DNA of 64,000 nt, taken from NCBI RefSeq assembly GCF_014304815.1, contig NZ_CP047958.1, positions 1,922,001 through 1,986,000 on the forward strand, read 5' to 3'. This DNA is from Synechococcus sp. MIT S9220. Lineage in GTDB: Bacteria; Cyanobacteriota; Cyanobacteriia; PCC-6307; Cyanobiaceae. The notes under the pieces were generated by a model. It did no database searches, was not told where the DNA came from, and saw only the letters and a program-made list of their open reading frames with translations. The number at the start of each line of letters is the position of its first letter. The stretch's first letter is position 1. Positions 19,616 through 29,173 of this stretch are shown here, one piece after another. Made by a program: the position numbers and the translations under genes.

Positions 19616-19713
19616 TTCTTCATAAAAGCAGAGGCAAAATCCGAACAAACCTGCGTGGTTCTCCCAGGAACCCAGACAACTCCTTGAGGATCGATCCGAA
19701 CCGCAACACGGTT

Positions 19714-19929
19714 ATGTCCGCCAAGCAGCAGCCACGGCACCGCCGCAGCCCTCTCAACGTGGTGGAACTCCTGCATCCCGGAACCTTCGTCACCATCGAA
19801 AATCACCCCAACGATCTCCCCCCCTTCCAAGTGATCGAATGTCGAGGTGGACGCTGCACGGTTCGACAACAAGCGTGGGGACAGCACGTGCAATGGGAAG
19901 TGGAACATCGGCGCCTGCGTTCTGCCTGA
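19714..19929 (+). CDS. conserved hypothetical protein (71 aa)
   Basis: A 71-residue basic protein that begins MSAKQQPRHRRSPLNVVELL. The middle (GTFVTIENHPNDLPPFQVIE) and the end (CTVRQQAWGQHVQWEVEH) suggest a small beta-barrel, similar in size to an SH3-like fold, but this is only an impression. It is divergent from tlyA and 61 bases upstream of purB. I cannot name a function. Confidence 0.6.
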   Translation: MSAKQQPRHRRSPLNVVELLHPGTFVTIENHPNDLPPFQVIECRGGRCTVRQQAWGQHVQWEVEHRRLRSA

Positions 19930-19990
19930 GAACCTGGAAACGAACCTGCGTCACCGTATGGTCGAGGATTGACCGTTTGTCTGCGATCCC

Positions 19991-21286
19991 TTGATCGAGC
20001 GCTACACCTTGCCCGAAATGGGCGCGATCTGGACCGATCAGGCCAAGTACCAGAGCTGGCTTGATGTTGAAGTGGCTGCCTGTGAGGCCAACTGCAGCCT
20101 GGGACGCGTTCCCAACGAAGCCATGGAGGACATCCGCAGCAAGTCGGCTTTTGAGCCAGCACGGATCCTCGAAATCGAAGCGGAAGTGCGTCACGACGTG
20201 ATCGCCTTTCTCACCAACGTCAACGAGCACGTCGGCGATGCAGGTCGCTACATCCACGTAGGGATGACCAGCAGCGATGTGCTGGACACCGGTTTGGCCT
20301 TGCAGCTCAAGGCTTCCGTCGTTCTGCTGAGGAAGGAACTCAGCGCTCTTGACGCGGCCATCACCAAACTGGCGTCTGAACACAAGTCCACCGTGATGAT
20401 CGGTCGTTCCCATGCCATTCATGGTGAACCGATCACATTTGGCTTCAAGTTGGCTGGCTGGCTGGCCGAGACCCGCCGCAATGCCGAGCGACTCGAACGG
20501 CTGGAGCGGGATGTGGCCGTGGGTCAGGTGAGCGGAGCCATGGGCACCTATGCCAACACTGACCCAGAGGTGGAACGTCTCACCTGCGATCGGCTGGGCC
20601 TCACCCCCGATACCGCGAGCACCCAGGTGATCTCTCGCGATCGACATGCGGATTATGTCCAGACCCTGGCACTGATCGGCGCCTCACTGGATCGCTTTTC
20701 CACTGAAATCCGCAACCTTCAGCGGACGGACGTGCTCGAGGTGGAAGAGAGCTTTGCCAAAGGTCAGAAAGGCAGCTCGGCCATGCCGCACAAACGCAAC
20801 CCCATTCGCAGTGAACGCATCAGCGGTCTGGCCAGAGTGCTGCGCAGCTATGTCGTCGCCGCATTGGAGAATGTGGCGCTCTGGCATGAGCGGGATATCA
20901 GCCACAGCTCAACCGAGCGAATGATGCTCCCCGACTGCTCGGTGACACTGCATTTCATGCTGCGGGAGATGACAGCTGTGGTGGCAGGTCTAGGGGTGTA
21001 CCCAGGAAACATGCTCCGCAATATGAACGTGTACGGCGGCGTGGTGTTCAGCCAGCGGGTGCTGCTCGGGCTGGTGGATGCAGGTATGAGCAGGGAAGAT
21101 GCCTATCGAGTGGTGCAGCGCAATGCTCACAGCGCCTGGAATAACGATGGGGGGGATTTCCGCCGCAACCTTGAAGCTGACCCCGAAGTCACAGCCAAGC
21201 TGAGCCCCCAGCAACTAGACGATTGCTTCAGCACCGATCTACACCAGGCAAATCTGGGGGTGATCTGGGAACGCCTGGGGCTTTGA
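19991..21286 (+). CDS. purB: adenylosuccinate lyase
   Basis: PurB (431 aa) makes AICAR from SAICAR and AMP from adenylosuccinate in purine synthesis. The superfamily signature GSSAMPHKRNP is at about residues 261-271, and the catalytic His region is GRSHAIHGEPITFG. The start is a TTG at 19991 giving MIERYTLPEMGAIW, the conserved N-terminus; no in-frame ATG is closer. A 35-codon frame follows 15 bases downstream, then fumC of the same enzyme superfamily. Confidence 0.97.
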   Translation: MIERYTLPEMGAIWTDQAKYQSWLDVEVAACEANCSLGRVPNEAMEDIRSKSAFEPARILEIEAEVRHDVIAFLTNVNEHVGDAGRYIHVGMTSSDVLDTGLALQLKASVVLLRKELSALDAAITKLASEHKSTVMIGRSHAIHGEPITFGFKLAGWLAETRRNAERLERLERDVAVGQVSGAMGTYANTDPEVERLTCDRLGLTPDTASTQVISRDRHADYVQTLALIGASLDRFSTEIRNLQRTDVLEVEESFAKGQKGSSAMPHKRNPIRSERISGLARVLRSYVVAALENVALWHERDISHSSTERMMLPDCSVTLHFMLREMTAVVAGLGVYPGNMLRNMNVYGGVVFSQRVLLGLVDAGMSREDAYRVVQRNAHSAWNNDGGDFRRNLEADPEVTAKLSPQQLDDCFSTDLHQANLGVIWERLGL

Positions 21287-21301
21287 GGCCTGGTCTGAAC
21301 C

Positions 21302-21409
21302 ATGTTCTGGACCCCCTATGCAGACTGGATTTACGTGGTCGTCAGCGTCAGCGGCATGCTGCTGATCATTGTCCTCGTGCTCAGACCCGGAGCGGGTCCA
21401 CGTTCTTAA
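21302..21409 (+). CDS. putative small single-helix membrane protein (35 aa)
   Basis: An ATG-started frame of 35 codons between purB and fumC. The product begins [20 protein letters not shown], has one hydrophobic helix (about residues 10-28) and ends RPGAGPRS. The arrangement (aromatic N-terminus, helix, positive tail) is that of a single-span membrane protein like the small subunits of photosynthetic complexes, but I match it to none of them. It lies in frame-free space 15 bases after purB and 19 before fumC. Confidence 0.5.
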   Translation: MFWTPYADWIYVVVSVSGMLLIIVLVLRPGAGPRS

Positions 21410-21428
21410 CGCATTCACCTGCCCTGCG

Positions 21429-22826
21429 ATGTCAGAAGCGACCAGGATCGAACACGACAGCATGGGGGCCGTGGAAGTCCCCGCAGAGGCTCTCTGGGGA
21501 GCGCAAACACAACGGTCTCTGAAGAACTTCGACATTGCGGACGACCTCATGCCTGCGGAGCTGATTCATGCCCTCGCCCGCATCAAACAGGCCGCAGCAA
21601 GCGTGAATGCCCGCCTCGGCGTCATCAGTGAGAGCGACTGTGCCGCCATCGCGACGGCGGCTTCAGCAATTGCAGACGGTCAGCATGATGATCAGTTCCC
21701 CTTGCGCGTCTGGCAAACCGGCAGCGGCACACAGACGAATATGAACGTCAATGAGGTGATCAGCAACCTGGCGGCTCAGGCTGCGGGTGAGCCGCTTGGC
21801 AGCCACCGGCCGGTGCACCCCAATGACCATGTCAACCGTTCCCAATCCACAAACGATGCCTTCCCTGCGGCAATTCACGTGGCAGCCGCCGCAGGTGTCG
21901 AACATCGACTGCTTCCTGAACTCGATCGATTGATCGATGTTTTCGCAGCCAAAACCGAGCTCTGGAAAGACCTTGTGAAGATCGGCCGCACCCATCTGCA
22001 AGATGCGGTTCCGCTCACCCTTGGACAGGAGGCATCAGCGTGGCGCGACCAGATCGCGGCCGCCCGCGCTCGCGTTGCATGCAGTCTCGCGGAGGTCTAT
22101 CCATTGCCACTCGGCGGCACCGCGGTGGGAACGGGCCTGAATGCTCCCGATGGTTTCGCCGAACAGGCTGCTCAGGAACTGGCGCAACTCACAGGACTCG
22201 CTTTCAGCTCAGCCCCCAACAAATTTGCTGTGATGGCAAGCCACGACGGGCTAGTCCATACGATGGCACAACTGCGCCTGCTTGCCGGGAGCTTGCTGAA
22301 GATCGCCAATGACATCCGCCTTCTGGCCTGTGGTCCGCGCGCAGGACTCGCAGAGTTGCATCTGCCCGAGAACGAGCCGGGAAGTTCAATCATGCCGGGC
22401 AAAGTGAACCCAACCCAGTGCGAAGCGATGGCCATGGTTTGCACTCAGGTGATCGGCCTGGATGCTGCAGTGGCGATGGCCGGAGCTGGCGGCCACCTAC
22501 AGATGAATGTCTACAAGCCGCTGATCGGCTTCAATCTGCTTCGCTCGATCACCCTGCTCACGGATTCCTGCCGCTGCTTCCGTGTGGCCATGGTCGAGGG
22601 AATCGAACCGAACAGGGCCAGGATTCAGCGTGATGTTGAGCAGTCCCTCATGCTGGTGACACCTCTGGCTCCGATGATCGGGTACGACAAGGCCAGTTCA
22701 ATTGCGAAATACGCCCATGAGCAGGGTCTGAGCTTGCGCGATGCGGCTCTGGACCTTGGCTATGTCAGCGCTGAGGACTTCGACCGCATCGTCGATCCCG
22801 CTGACATGGCACGTCAGCAGGGCTGA
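21429..22826 (+). CDS. fumC: class II fumarate hydratase
   Basis: FumC (465 aa) interconverts fumarate and malate without an iron-sulfur cluster. The signature [15 protein letters not shown] is near residue 318. The substrate-binding sequence [15 protein letters not shown] and [14 protein letters not shown] are conserved. The ATG at 21429 gives [20 protein letters not shown], the usual start; the open frame upstream overlaps the 35-aa gene and is not used. Confidence 0.97.
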   Translation: MSEATRIEHDSMGAVEVPAEALWGAQTQRSLKNFDIADDLMPAELIHALARIKQAAASVNARLGVISESDCAAIATAASAIADGQHDDQFPLRVWQTGSGTQTNMNVNEVISNLAAQAAGEPLGSHRPVHPNDHVNRSQSTNDAFPAAIHVAAAAGVEHRLLPELDRLIDVFAAKTELWKDLVKIGRTHLQDAVPLTLGQEASAWRDQIAAARARVACSLAEVYPLPLGGTAVGTGLNAPDGFAEQAAQELAQLTGLAFSSAPNKFAVMASHDGLVHTMAQLRLLAGSLLKIANDIRLLACGPRAGLAELHLPENEPGSSIMPGKVNPTQCEAMAMVCTQVIGLDAAVAMAGAGGHLQMNVYKPLIGFNLLRSITLLTDSCRCFRVAMVEGIEPNRARIQRDVEQSLMLVTPLAPMIGYDKASSIAKYAHEQGLSLRDAALDLGYVSAEDFDRIVDPADMARQQG

Positions 22827-22837
22827 AGAAACCGCTA

Positions 22838-25612
22838 TCAGGCGGCCCGTTCCGTAGCGGGATTGAGACCCTCTGACTCCGCTGCGGCAGCCTTCTGCAG
22901 ATCGTCAGCTTCAGCAACAGGAAAACGGTTGATCGCCTTGAGGGCCTGACGGGCATGGCCGCGTAGCTGCTCACTGATCGCTTCGCAGTAGGGAACCTGT
23001 GCCAACAGATCCACCGTGCGGCGCATGATCCGCACCACATCACCTTCATCCAGAGAGGTGTTGGCAATCAGGTCATTCCAGGCCGTGCCACTGGCCCATG
23101 CCGCCACCAGTCCCATCAGCTCGGGCTCCCACCAGGCCGGGACAACAACCTGATGACGTTCCTGTGCGCGCAGCAACTCACGGCGCAGACCGGAGAGGTC
23201 GTGCAGTGCCTCCTCGGCAAGGGGTGGCGCTGGGAATCCGCTCCAGAGGTCCGGACGGTTCACCTCCGTGCTGATCGCTTCAAACACGGCGGCCAGCTCT
23301 GACGGCGGCAGATCATCAAGGTGACCGCTCATCAGGGCCAGACCAAGCCAGAGTTCGTTGTCGCCACGGAGAGCCGCCACGGTGCGACCGATCTCCGTGG
23401 GTTCGAGCTCATCAAGAGCTGCGAAGTGCTGAAGGATCTCCATCAGAGCGAGAAAGGTCTCCCAGTGACGGTTGGCGCGATGGTGAAGCAGTTGCTGCCG
23501 CTCGGCGATCTCCAGCTCCAAGTCCTCCATGCGCCGGCGGTGCTTCTTAAGTTGCTTGCGATCTCCCCAGCGATGGGCGGGGTGAGCTTCGAGATCGGCT
23601 TCAAGGGTCTGCACCGTCTGCGCCTGGGAGAGCACTTCTCCTGCCAGGTCGTACTGAGGGGTCGTCATGTCATGGCGCTGAGCCATATGCCCCACTGCCA
23701 GAGCCAAACCACCGCTGCTCTGATCCCCATGGCGGAGCTCACCGGAACGACCGAGTTCTGGAGCTAAGACGCCATCCACTTGCAGACAGCTCAGCTCCGC
23801 ATGCAGGCTCACCACCGCCTGACAGGGCAACATCAACCAAACGTTGTCGATGGTGAGGCAGAGCAGCAGCGGGAACTGTCCTGGTCCCTCGCACTTCTCC
23901 ACGATCACCGCCGGAGTCACGCCACCACGCAGTTGCGGGGCCTTCAGGCTGACCAGCGTTCCGACGCTCGCAAACTGCAGAGCCAGCGTGAGCTCATGCG
24001 CCAGGGTTTCCTCGGCCTGTTGCTGAAGGATGCGCATCAGTCGGCGCTCTTCGCGCAGGCGCCCACGCCGTTTTTCGTAGTCCTCGAAGTCTTCCCACGG
24101 CACATCACCCGCCGACCCCTGCAACTGCCCAAGCTGCAGACGCAACTGCTCAAGGATCTCCTCCTCCTCGACCAAGTCCAGGCTGGCCAGGTAGCGGCCG
24201 AAGCTGCGTTCCACCAGCTCGCGCGCCTTGGCCAGATCATGGCGCTGCAGCAGGTTGAGGACCATCCCATAACTGGGGGTGAACTGGCTCACCAGCGGAT
24301 CTGGAGGACTCGTTGCCAGCTGACCGGCTTCGCGCACTCCTTCAAAACGGCTCTGCACCGTGACCACATAGCCCTGGGAGTCGAGTCCACGCCGTCCTGC
24401 TCGACCAGCCATCTGCAAAAACTCACTGGCCATCAAGGGGCGATGGCCACGCTCTGTGCGTTTGGACAGTGACGCAATCACTGTGGTGCGCGCGGGCATA
24501 TTGATGCCCGCCGCCAGTGTTTCTGTGGCAAAAACCACCTTCACCAGACCTTGCTGGAACAACTCCTCAATCAGCTCCTTCCAGGCCGGGAGGACTCCTG
24601 CATGGTGCGCAGCGATGCCACGCAGCAGGGCATCAGCGTGAATGCCATCGCGAACAGCTTCAGGATTGGCTGAGGTGTAGGCGTTGAGACGCTCACGGAT
24701 TCGGGCCTGCTCCGCCTCGGTCACCAAGCACTGCACCCCCAGGTCGCGAACGGCCTTATCGCAACCACGACGACTGAAGATGAAGTAGATGGCTGGCAAC
24801 ATGTCGCGCTCGGCCATCTGGGCCACCACAAAGCTGATCGGTGGCGGTTCGGGCTGCGGAGGCCTGGGGGAACGGCCCTTGCGCTTGTGTCCCTTGGGAG
24901 CTCGCCAGACCTTGCAGTTGGGATGAAGGCCTGTGCCCTGCTCATTGAGCAACGGGTGCAGCCCCTTGGCACTGCAGAAACCGAAATGCAATGGCACAGG
25001 CCGAAAGTCACTCAGCACAAGCGTGGTGGGACCGTGCACCTTTTCGATCCAATCAGTGAGCTGCCCGGCATTGGCCACCGTGGCCGAGAGCGCCACGAGC
25101 TGGACAGGCGGCGGTGAGTGAATGATTGATTCCTCCCAAACGGTGCCGCGCTGAGAGTCATTCATGTAGTGGCACTCATCCAGCACCACGGCCTCCACAT
25201 CGGCGAGTGGATCGTCATGCTCGTCCGCCTCGGCATAGAGCATGTTCCGGAAGATCTCCGTGGTCATCACCACGATTGAGGCATCCCTGTTAACGCTCAG
25301 ATCACCGGTCATCAGGCCCACGTTCTCCGCACCGAATTGCTCTCGGAAATCGCGCAGCTTCTGGTTGGAGAGAGCTTTCAGTGGTGTGGTGTAAAAAACT
25401 TTCTGGCCATGTGCCATGGCGCGATGGATGGCGTACTCACCGATCAAGGTTTTTCCAGATCCTGTGGGCGCACTGACCACCACGGAATGGCCTTGGTTCA
25501 GAGCGTCGATCGCCTCCAGCTGAAAGTCATCCAGCGGAAAAGGAAACAACTGCGACGGATCCGGCGACCCTCCCTGCACGGGCTCTGAAGGCTGGTTGTC
25601 TTGATCCGCCAT
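22838..25612 (-). CDS. Ski2-like DEAD/DEAH-box RNA helicase
   Basis: A 924-residue superfamily 2 helicase. The Walker A motif APTGSGKT is at about residues 48-55, the Walker B DECH box at 145-148, motif III is LSATVAN, and the C-terminal RecA-like domain has the conserved QMAGRAGRRGLDSQG. The C-terminal third matches the DSHCT region of Ski2/Mtr4-type helicases (LSGLRRELLRAQERH and onward). Family members unwind structured RNA for decay or processing; the cyanobacterial substrate is not known to me. It is convergent with fumC, leaving 11 bases. Confidence 0.93.
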   Translation of the reverse strand: MADQDNQPSEPVQGGSPDPSQLFPFPLDDFQLEAIDALNQGHSVVVSAPTGSGKTLIGEYAIHRAMAHGQKVFYTTPLKALSNQKLRDFREQFGAENVGLMTGDLSVNRDASIVVMTTEIFRNMLYAEADEHDDPLADVEAVVLDECHYMNDSQRGTVWEESIIHSPPPVQLVALSATVANAGQLTDWIEKVHGPTTLVLSDFRPVPLHFGFCSAKGLHPLLNEQGTGLHPNCKVWRAPKGHKRKGRSPRPPQPEPPPISFVVAQMAERDMLPAIYFIFSRRGCDKAVRDLGVQCLVTEAEQARIRERLNAYTSANPEAVRDGIHADALLRGIAAHHAGVLPAWKELIEELFQQGLVKVVFATETLAAGINMPARTTVIASLSKRTERGHRPLMASEFLQMAGRAGRRGLDSQGYVVTVQSRFEGVREAGQLATSPPDPLVSQFTPSYGMVLNLLQRHDLAKARELVERSFGRYLASLDLVEEEEILEQLRLQLGQLQGSAGDVPWEDFEDYEKRRGRLREERRLMRILQQQAEETLAHELTLALQFASVGTLVSLKAPQLRGGVTPAVIVEKCEGPGQFPLLLCLTIDNVWLMLPCQAVVSLHAELSCLQVDGVLAPELGRSGELRHGDQSSGGLALAVGHMAQRHDMTTPQYDLAGEVLSQAQTVQTLEADLEAHPAHRWGDRKQLKKHRRRMEDLELEIAERQQLLHHRANRHWETFLALMEILQHFAALDELEPTEIGRTVAALRGDNELWLGLALMSGHLDDLPPSELAAVFEAISTEVNRPDLWSGFPAPPLAEEALHDLSGLRRELLRAQERHQVVVPAWWEPELMGLVAAWASGTAWNDLIANTSLDEGDVVRIMRRTVDLLAQVPYCEAISEQLRGHARQALKAINRFPVAEADDLQKAAAAESEGLNPATERAA

Positions 25613-25685
25613 GAGTCAATCCTAGGGACGCCGCCAAAAGGGCAGTGCATCCCCAACACGATCGGCTTGGACCGAGACTGCATGC

Positions 25686-26834
25686 ATGAGCACTCCTCCG
25701 GCCCGTCGCCGTCAGCTGCGCACCTGGTCGCCTGCCGGGAAGCAGGAGCTTGTCCAGGCCGTCACCGCTGGTTCGGCATGTGGCCCGGAGCTGTTTGACC
25801 TGGCGAGCAACGATTATCTGAGCCTCTGCCGGCATCCTTCCCTGATCGCCGCGGCCGAGGCGCAATTGCGATGCAGCGGCGTGGGAGCAGGCGGCTCACG
25901 GCTGGTGAGCGGCAGCCGCCCTGTGCATGACCAATTGGAGTCAGAGCTGGCGCAATGGCTCGGCCGCGACAAAGTGTTGCTGTTCCCAAGCGGGTTTCAG
26001 GCCAATCTTGCGGCGGTTAAAGCCCTGGCGAACAGGCACACCACCGTTGTCGCGGATCGGCTGATTCATCACTCATTGCTGGTGGGCGTGCAAGCCAGCG
26101 GTGCCCGACTCCGGCGTTTTGTCCACAACGATCTTGAATCGCTGGAGCGTCTGATGCTGCGCTGTCGCAGCGAGCATCCAGACGCGCACCTGCTGGTGAT
26201 CACTGAAAGCCTGTTCAGCATGGAAGGCACCAGTCCAAGGGTGCATGAGCTGGCAACACTCTGCGAGCGCCATAACGCGAGCCTGCTCCTGGATGAGGCC
26301 CATGCCCTCGGTGTACTTGGCGAAGGAGGCCGTGGCCTCGGCTTTGGAGAACGGAGAGTGACGATGCTCAGCGGCACCTTCGGCAAGGCTTTCGGCAGCG
26401 GCGGAGCCTTCCTGGCCTGCAATGGCGAGCTTGGAGAGCAATTGCTTCAGGAAAGCGGAGCCTTCCGATACACAACTGCACTGGCACCACCCCTGGCTGC
26501 TGCAGCTCTTGCCGCTCTGGAGCTGATGCGGAACAACCCCGACTGGGGCCAGACACTGGTTCAACGCAGCAACACCTGGCGTGACCGCCTCGTCGAAGCA
26601 GGCTGGGCGCGACCGACAGGTGGCGGGCCGATCGTGCCACTGCTCGTTGGAGAGGATCAGCGATGTCTGAATTTGCAACGCCATCTCGAACTCTCGGGCC
26701 TTTTCACCGCTGCAATCCGCCCACCCACCGTTCCGGAAGGCAGTGCCCGGCTACGTCTGGTTCTGCATCGCCTCCTTCCCGATGAGACATTGGAATCACT
26801 GCTGAGGGCCCTGTCAGATGGCCGCGTTTCCTGA
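25686..26834 (+). CDS. bioF: 8-amino-7-oxononanoate synthase
   Basis: BioF (382 aa) is a PLP enzyme condensing pimeloyl-ACP with L-alanine, the first committed step of biotin ring assembly. The PLP Lys lies in SGTFGKAFGSGGAF, and the Asp/His region is LLLDEAHALGVLGEGGRG. It is the first gene of the biotin operon and ends in an overlap with bioK. The 73-base gap to the divergent helicase gene must hold the operon promoter. Confidence 0.96.
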   Translation: MSTPPARRRQLRTWSPAGKQELVQAVTAGSACGPELFDLASNDYLSLCRHPSLIAAAEAQLRCSGVGAGGSRLVSGSRPVHDQLESELAQWLGRDKVLLFPSGFQANLAAVKALANRHTTVVADRLIHHSLLVGVQASGARLRRFVHNDLESLERLMLRCRSEHPDAHLLVITESLFSMEGTSPRVHELATLCERHNASLLLDEAHALGVLGEGGRGLGFGERRVTMLSGTFGKAFGSGGAFLACNGELGEQLLQESGAFRYTTALAPPLAAAALAALELMRNNPDWGQTLVQRSNTWRDRLVEAGWARPTGGGPIVPLLVGEDQRCLNLQRHLELSGLFTAAIRPPTVPEGSARLRLVLHRLLPDETLESLLRALSDGRVS

Positions 26835-27574
26835 TGAAACAGGTCATCGCCATGCATGGCTGGAGCAGCGACAGCACAGCTTGGGCTGCATGGGAGCGTC
26901 ATTTCAGCCATCGCGGCTGGCTCTGGCAAAGCGGCGAACGCGGCTACGGCAACAGGCGATCTTGCAATCCAAACTGGGCAGAGCCAGCCAGCGGCGGCAC
27001 AAACCCATGCAAGGCCAGGCAGCGCAGGGTCGTGATCGCCCATTCCCTCGGCCCCCATCTGCTGGAACCCTCTGTGCTGAACCAGGCCACGGATGTGGTG
27101 CTGCTCGCCAGCTTCGGGCGATTCGTTCCGCAGGGACCGGAGGGGAGGGCGTTGCGCACTGGCCTTCGGGGCATGCAGAACGCGATCGGCAGTCCCGGTG
27201 AGGCCAAGATGCTCAGAACCTTCCTGAAACGCGCAGCGCAACCCGCTGATGTGTGCGGTCTGCCACCTGGACCGGAACAGCACGGACTCTCCCAGCGTGG
27301 GAGGGACTGTCTAAAAGATGATCTTGAGCGCCTGATCAAAACCTCGGGCCTGCCAACGGGCCTGCCAAAAACCGCCCGTGTGCTGGTGGTGGATGGGATG
27401 GATGATGCGATCGTTGCACCGGCAGCAAGCCGTGAACACCTTTTAGCCCTCACGAGCCACCTGCAGAAAGCGCCCGAGCAATGGCAGCTCCAGGATGTCG
27501 GTCACGCACTGCTGGTCCCGGATCTGCTCGTGCGGGTCCAGCAGTGGCTGGATCACAACAGTCGAGCAAACTGA
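26834..27574 (+). CDS. bioK: alpha/beta hydrolase, BioK-type pimeloyl-ACP methyl ester esterase
   Basis: A 246-residue alpha/beta hydrolase placed between bioF and bioC. The catalytic triad can be read as S71 (AHSLG, in place of GxSxG), D190 or D191 (VVDGMDD) and H224 (VGHALL). The oxyanion motif is HGW near residue 8. Its place fits the esterase that removes the BioC-added methyl group from pimeloyl-ACP. Marine picocyanobacteria are reported to use BioK rather than BioH for this step; the name is assigned from position and lineage, not sequence comparison. Confidence 0.75.
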   Translation: MKQVIAMHGWSSDSTAWAAWERHFSHRGWLWQSGERGYGNRRSCNPNWAEPASGGTNPCKARQRRVVIAHSLGPHLLEPSVLNQATDVVLLASFGRFVPQGPEGRALRTGLRGMQNAIGSPGEAKMLRTFLKRAAQPADVCGLPPGPEQHGLSQRGRDCLKDDLERLIKTSGLPTGLPKTARVLVVDGMDDAIVAPAASREHLLALTSHLQKAPEQWQLQDVGHALLVPDLLVRVQQWLDHNSRAN

Positions 27575-28335
27575 TGGCCCCCATCGACAACTGGGGCGAC
27601 AAAGTCCTCAGCCGTTTCGATCAGTCGGCGCAGAACTACAACGCCTCAGCAACGCTGCAGCATGCTGTGGCCGGTCAGCTGGCGAACCATTGCAGACAAC
27701 AGGCCGTCCCCAGAGGACTGTGGGTCGACCTCGGCAGCGGCACCGGACACCTGGCTGAGGCGCTGGAAGCCCGGCACCCAGGGCAACGTGTGCTGCGTGT
27801 GGACGGCAGCGAGGCCATGCTTCGCCAACAACCGCTCTCCTCCACAACCCAGCAATGGGATCTGAGAGGACCGTTGCCACGATGGCCTGAGGCTCCCAGT
27901 CTGCTGGCATCAAGCTTCTGTCTGCACTGGTTACCGACACCCGGTGAGGTGATCCGGCATTGGCTGCATCAGCTGGCTCCGGGGGGATGGTTGGCGGTAG
28001 CACTGCCGGTCAAAGGTTGCTTCCCTCAGTGGCATCGGGCCGCGGAAACCACCGGCATCCCCTGCACAGCTCTTGCCTTCCCAGAGATGGAAGCCTTGCT
28101 CCGATGGGTCAGGGCGGATCAGATCAGGATGCGGGAAGACATGCACTGCAATGCTGTAGCTCCAACCCTGCCCAAGCTGCTGAAACCGCTGCGCAAGGTT
28201 GGAGCGGACTGCAGCACGCAGCCGTCGCTGCCGGTTCGAGACTGGCGCACACTGCAGCAGGCCTGGCCCGATCATGATGGTGCGGGACAGCTCAGACTCA
28301 CCTGGGTGATCCAGTTGCTGCTGATCCAACGATGA
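27574..28335 (+). CDS. bioC: malonyl-ACP O-methyltransferase
   Basis: BioC (253 aa) methylates the free carboxyl of malonyl-ACP so that fatty acid synthesis can extend it to a pimeloyl moiety. The AdoMet motif is VDLGSGTGH at about residues 51-59. The N-terminus KVLSRFDQSAQNYNASATLQ is typical (RFxxAAxxYxxxAxLQ). The ATG at 27574 overlaps the bioK stop in a TGATG arrangement; the longer open frame was rejected. The end overlaps bioD by four bases. Confidence 0.94.
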   Translation: MAPIDNWGDKVLSRFDQSAQNYNASATLQHAVAGQLANHCRQQAVPRGLWVDLGSGTGHLAEALEARHPGQRVLRVDGSEAMLRQQPLSSTTQQWDLRGPLPRWPEAPSLLASSFCLHWLPTPGEVIRHWLHQLAPGGWLAVALPVKGCFPQWHRAAETTGIPCTALAFPEMEALLRWVRADQIRMREDMHCNAVAPTLPKLLKPLRKVGADCSTQPSLPVRDWRTLQQAWPDHDGAGQLRLTWVIQLLLIQR

Positions 28336-29003
28336 GACCGAGCTCAGCTGCACTGCGCCTTGTGGTCTGCGGCACCGACACGGATGTGGGCAAAACAGTG
28401 GTCAGTGCACTGCTGGTCCAGGGGCTGAATGCTGTGTATTGGAAACCGGTGCAGAGCGGTCTGGAGGACGGCGGTGATCGTGAGCGGGTGGTGGAGCTGA
28501 TCGACCTTCCCTCCGATCGCTGGATTGCTGAGACCTATGCCTTCCAGGCAGCTGTTTCACCCCATTGGGCAGCGGAACTCGAAAACAGACGCCTAGATCC
28601 GACGCAACTGACGCTTCCAGCTACGGGGACCAGGCCACTGGTGGTGGAGACCGCCGGAGGACTACATGTCCCACTCACTCGCTCCTGGCAGCAGATCGAT
28701 CAGCTGCAGGAGTGGATGCTGCCCGTTGTTCTGGTGGCCCGCAGCGGGCTGGGCACACTGAATCACACCCTGCTCAGTCTTGAAGCGCTACGCAACCGCA
28801 AGATCCCTGTGGTCGGCTTGATTCTGAATGGGCCTGCCCATGCCGACAATCCGCGAACTCTCAGTGAGATCGGCGATGTTCCTGTGCTGGCGGAACTGCC
28901 CCCCTTGCATCCTCTCAACGCGGAAACTCTGCGCCATGCATGGTGCAACCAGGGCCTCGGCCCTAAGTTCGAGGCATTTGCGAACCATCCGGACAACCGA
29001 TGA
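28332..29003 (+). CDS. bioD: dethiobiotin synthetase
   Basis: BioD (223 aa) closes the ureido ring of dethiobiotin with ATP and CO2. The P-loop GTDTDVGKT is at residues 14-22, the substrate Lys region is YWKPVQSG, and the ETAGGLHVPLT segment is conserved. It overlaps bioC upstream and the 51-aa gene downstream by four bases each. Confidence 0.95.
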   Translation: MRPSSAALRLVVCGTDTDVGKTVVSALLVQGLNAVYWKPVQSGLEDGGDRERVVELIDLPSDRWIAETYAFQAAVSPHWAAELENRRLDPTQLTLPATGTRPLVVETAGGLHVPLTRSWQQIDQLQEWMLPVVLVARSGLGTLNHTLLSLEALRNRKIPVVGLILNGPAHADNPRTLSEIGDVPVLAELPPLHPLNAETLRHAWCNQGLGPKFEAFANHPDNR

Positions 29004-29155
29004 CAAGCCGTCAGACCTGGGCCACAGTGGCCGTTGCGCTCCTCTGCGGCGGCATCCTCGTGCTGTTCACCGATGTTGAAGTGCAGCTTGTGCGCTGGTT
29101 CAACTGCGGGCCGATCGCAACCCTCGGAGAACAAGACAGCAAGGTCTGCGAGTAG
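29000..29155 (+). CDS. small membrane protein in the biotin operon (51 aa)
   Basis: A 51-codon gene whose ATG overlaps the bioD stop (ATGA). It begins MTSRQTWATVAVALLCGGIL, has one hydrophobic helix (about residues 7-24) and ends with a short tail that contains two Cys (FNCGPIATLGEQDSKVCE). The precise overlap supports translation. Its role is unknown; position suggests co-expression with bioD but not necessarily a biotin function. Confidence 0.65.
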   Translation: MTSRQTWATVAVALLCGGILVLFTDVEVQLVRWFNCGPIATLGEQDSKVCE

Positions 29156-29173
29156 AGAGCTCAGGCAGTGATT

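Noticed and set aside
23780..24472. A 230-codon plus-strand frame opposite the helicase gene
   Set aside because: Gln/Leu-rich reading of a coding region on the other strand; no domain recognised.
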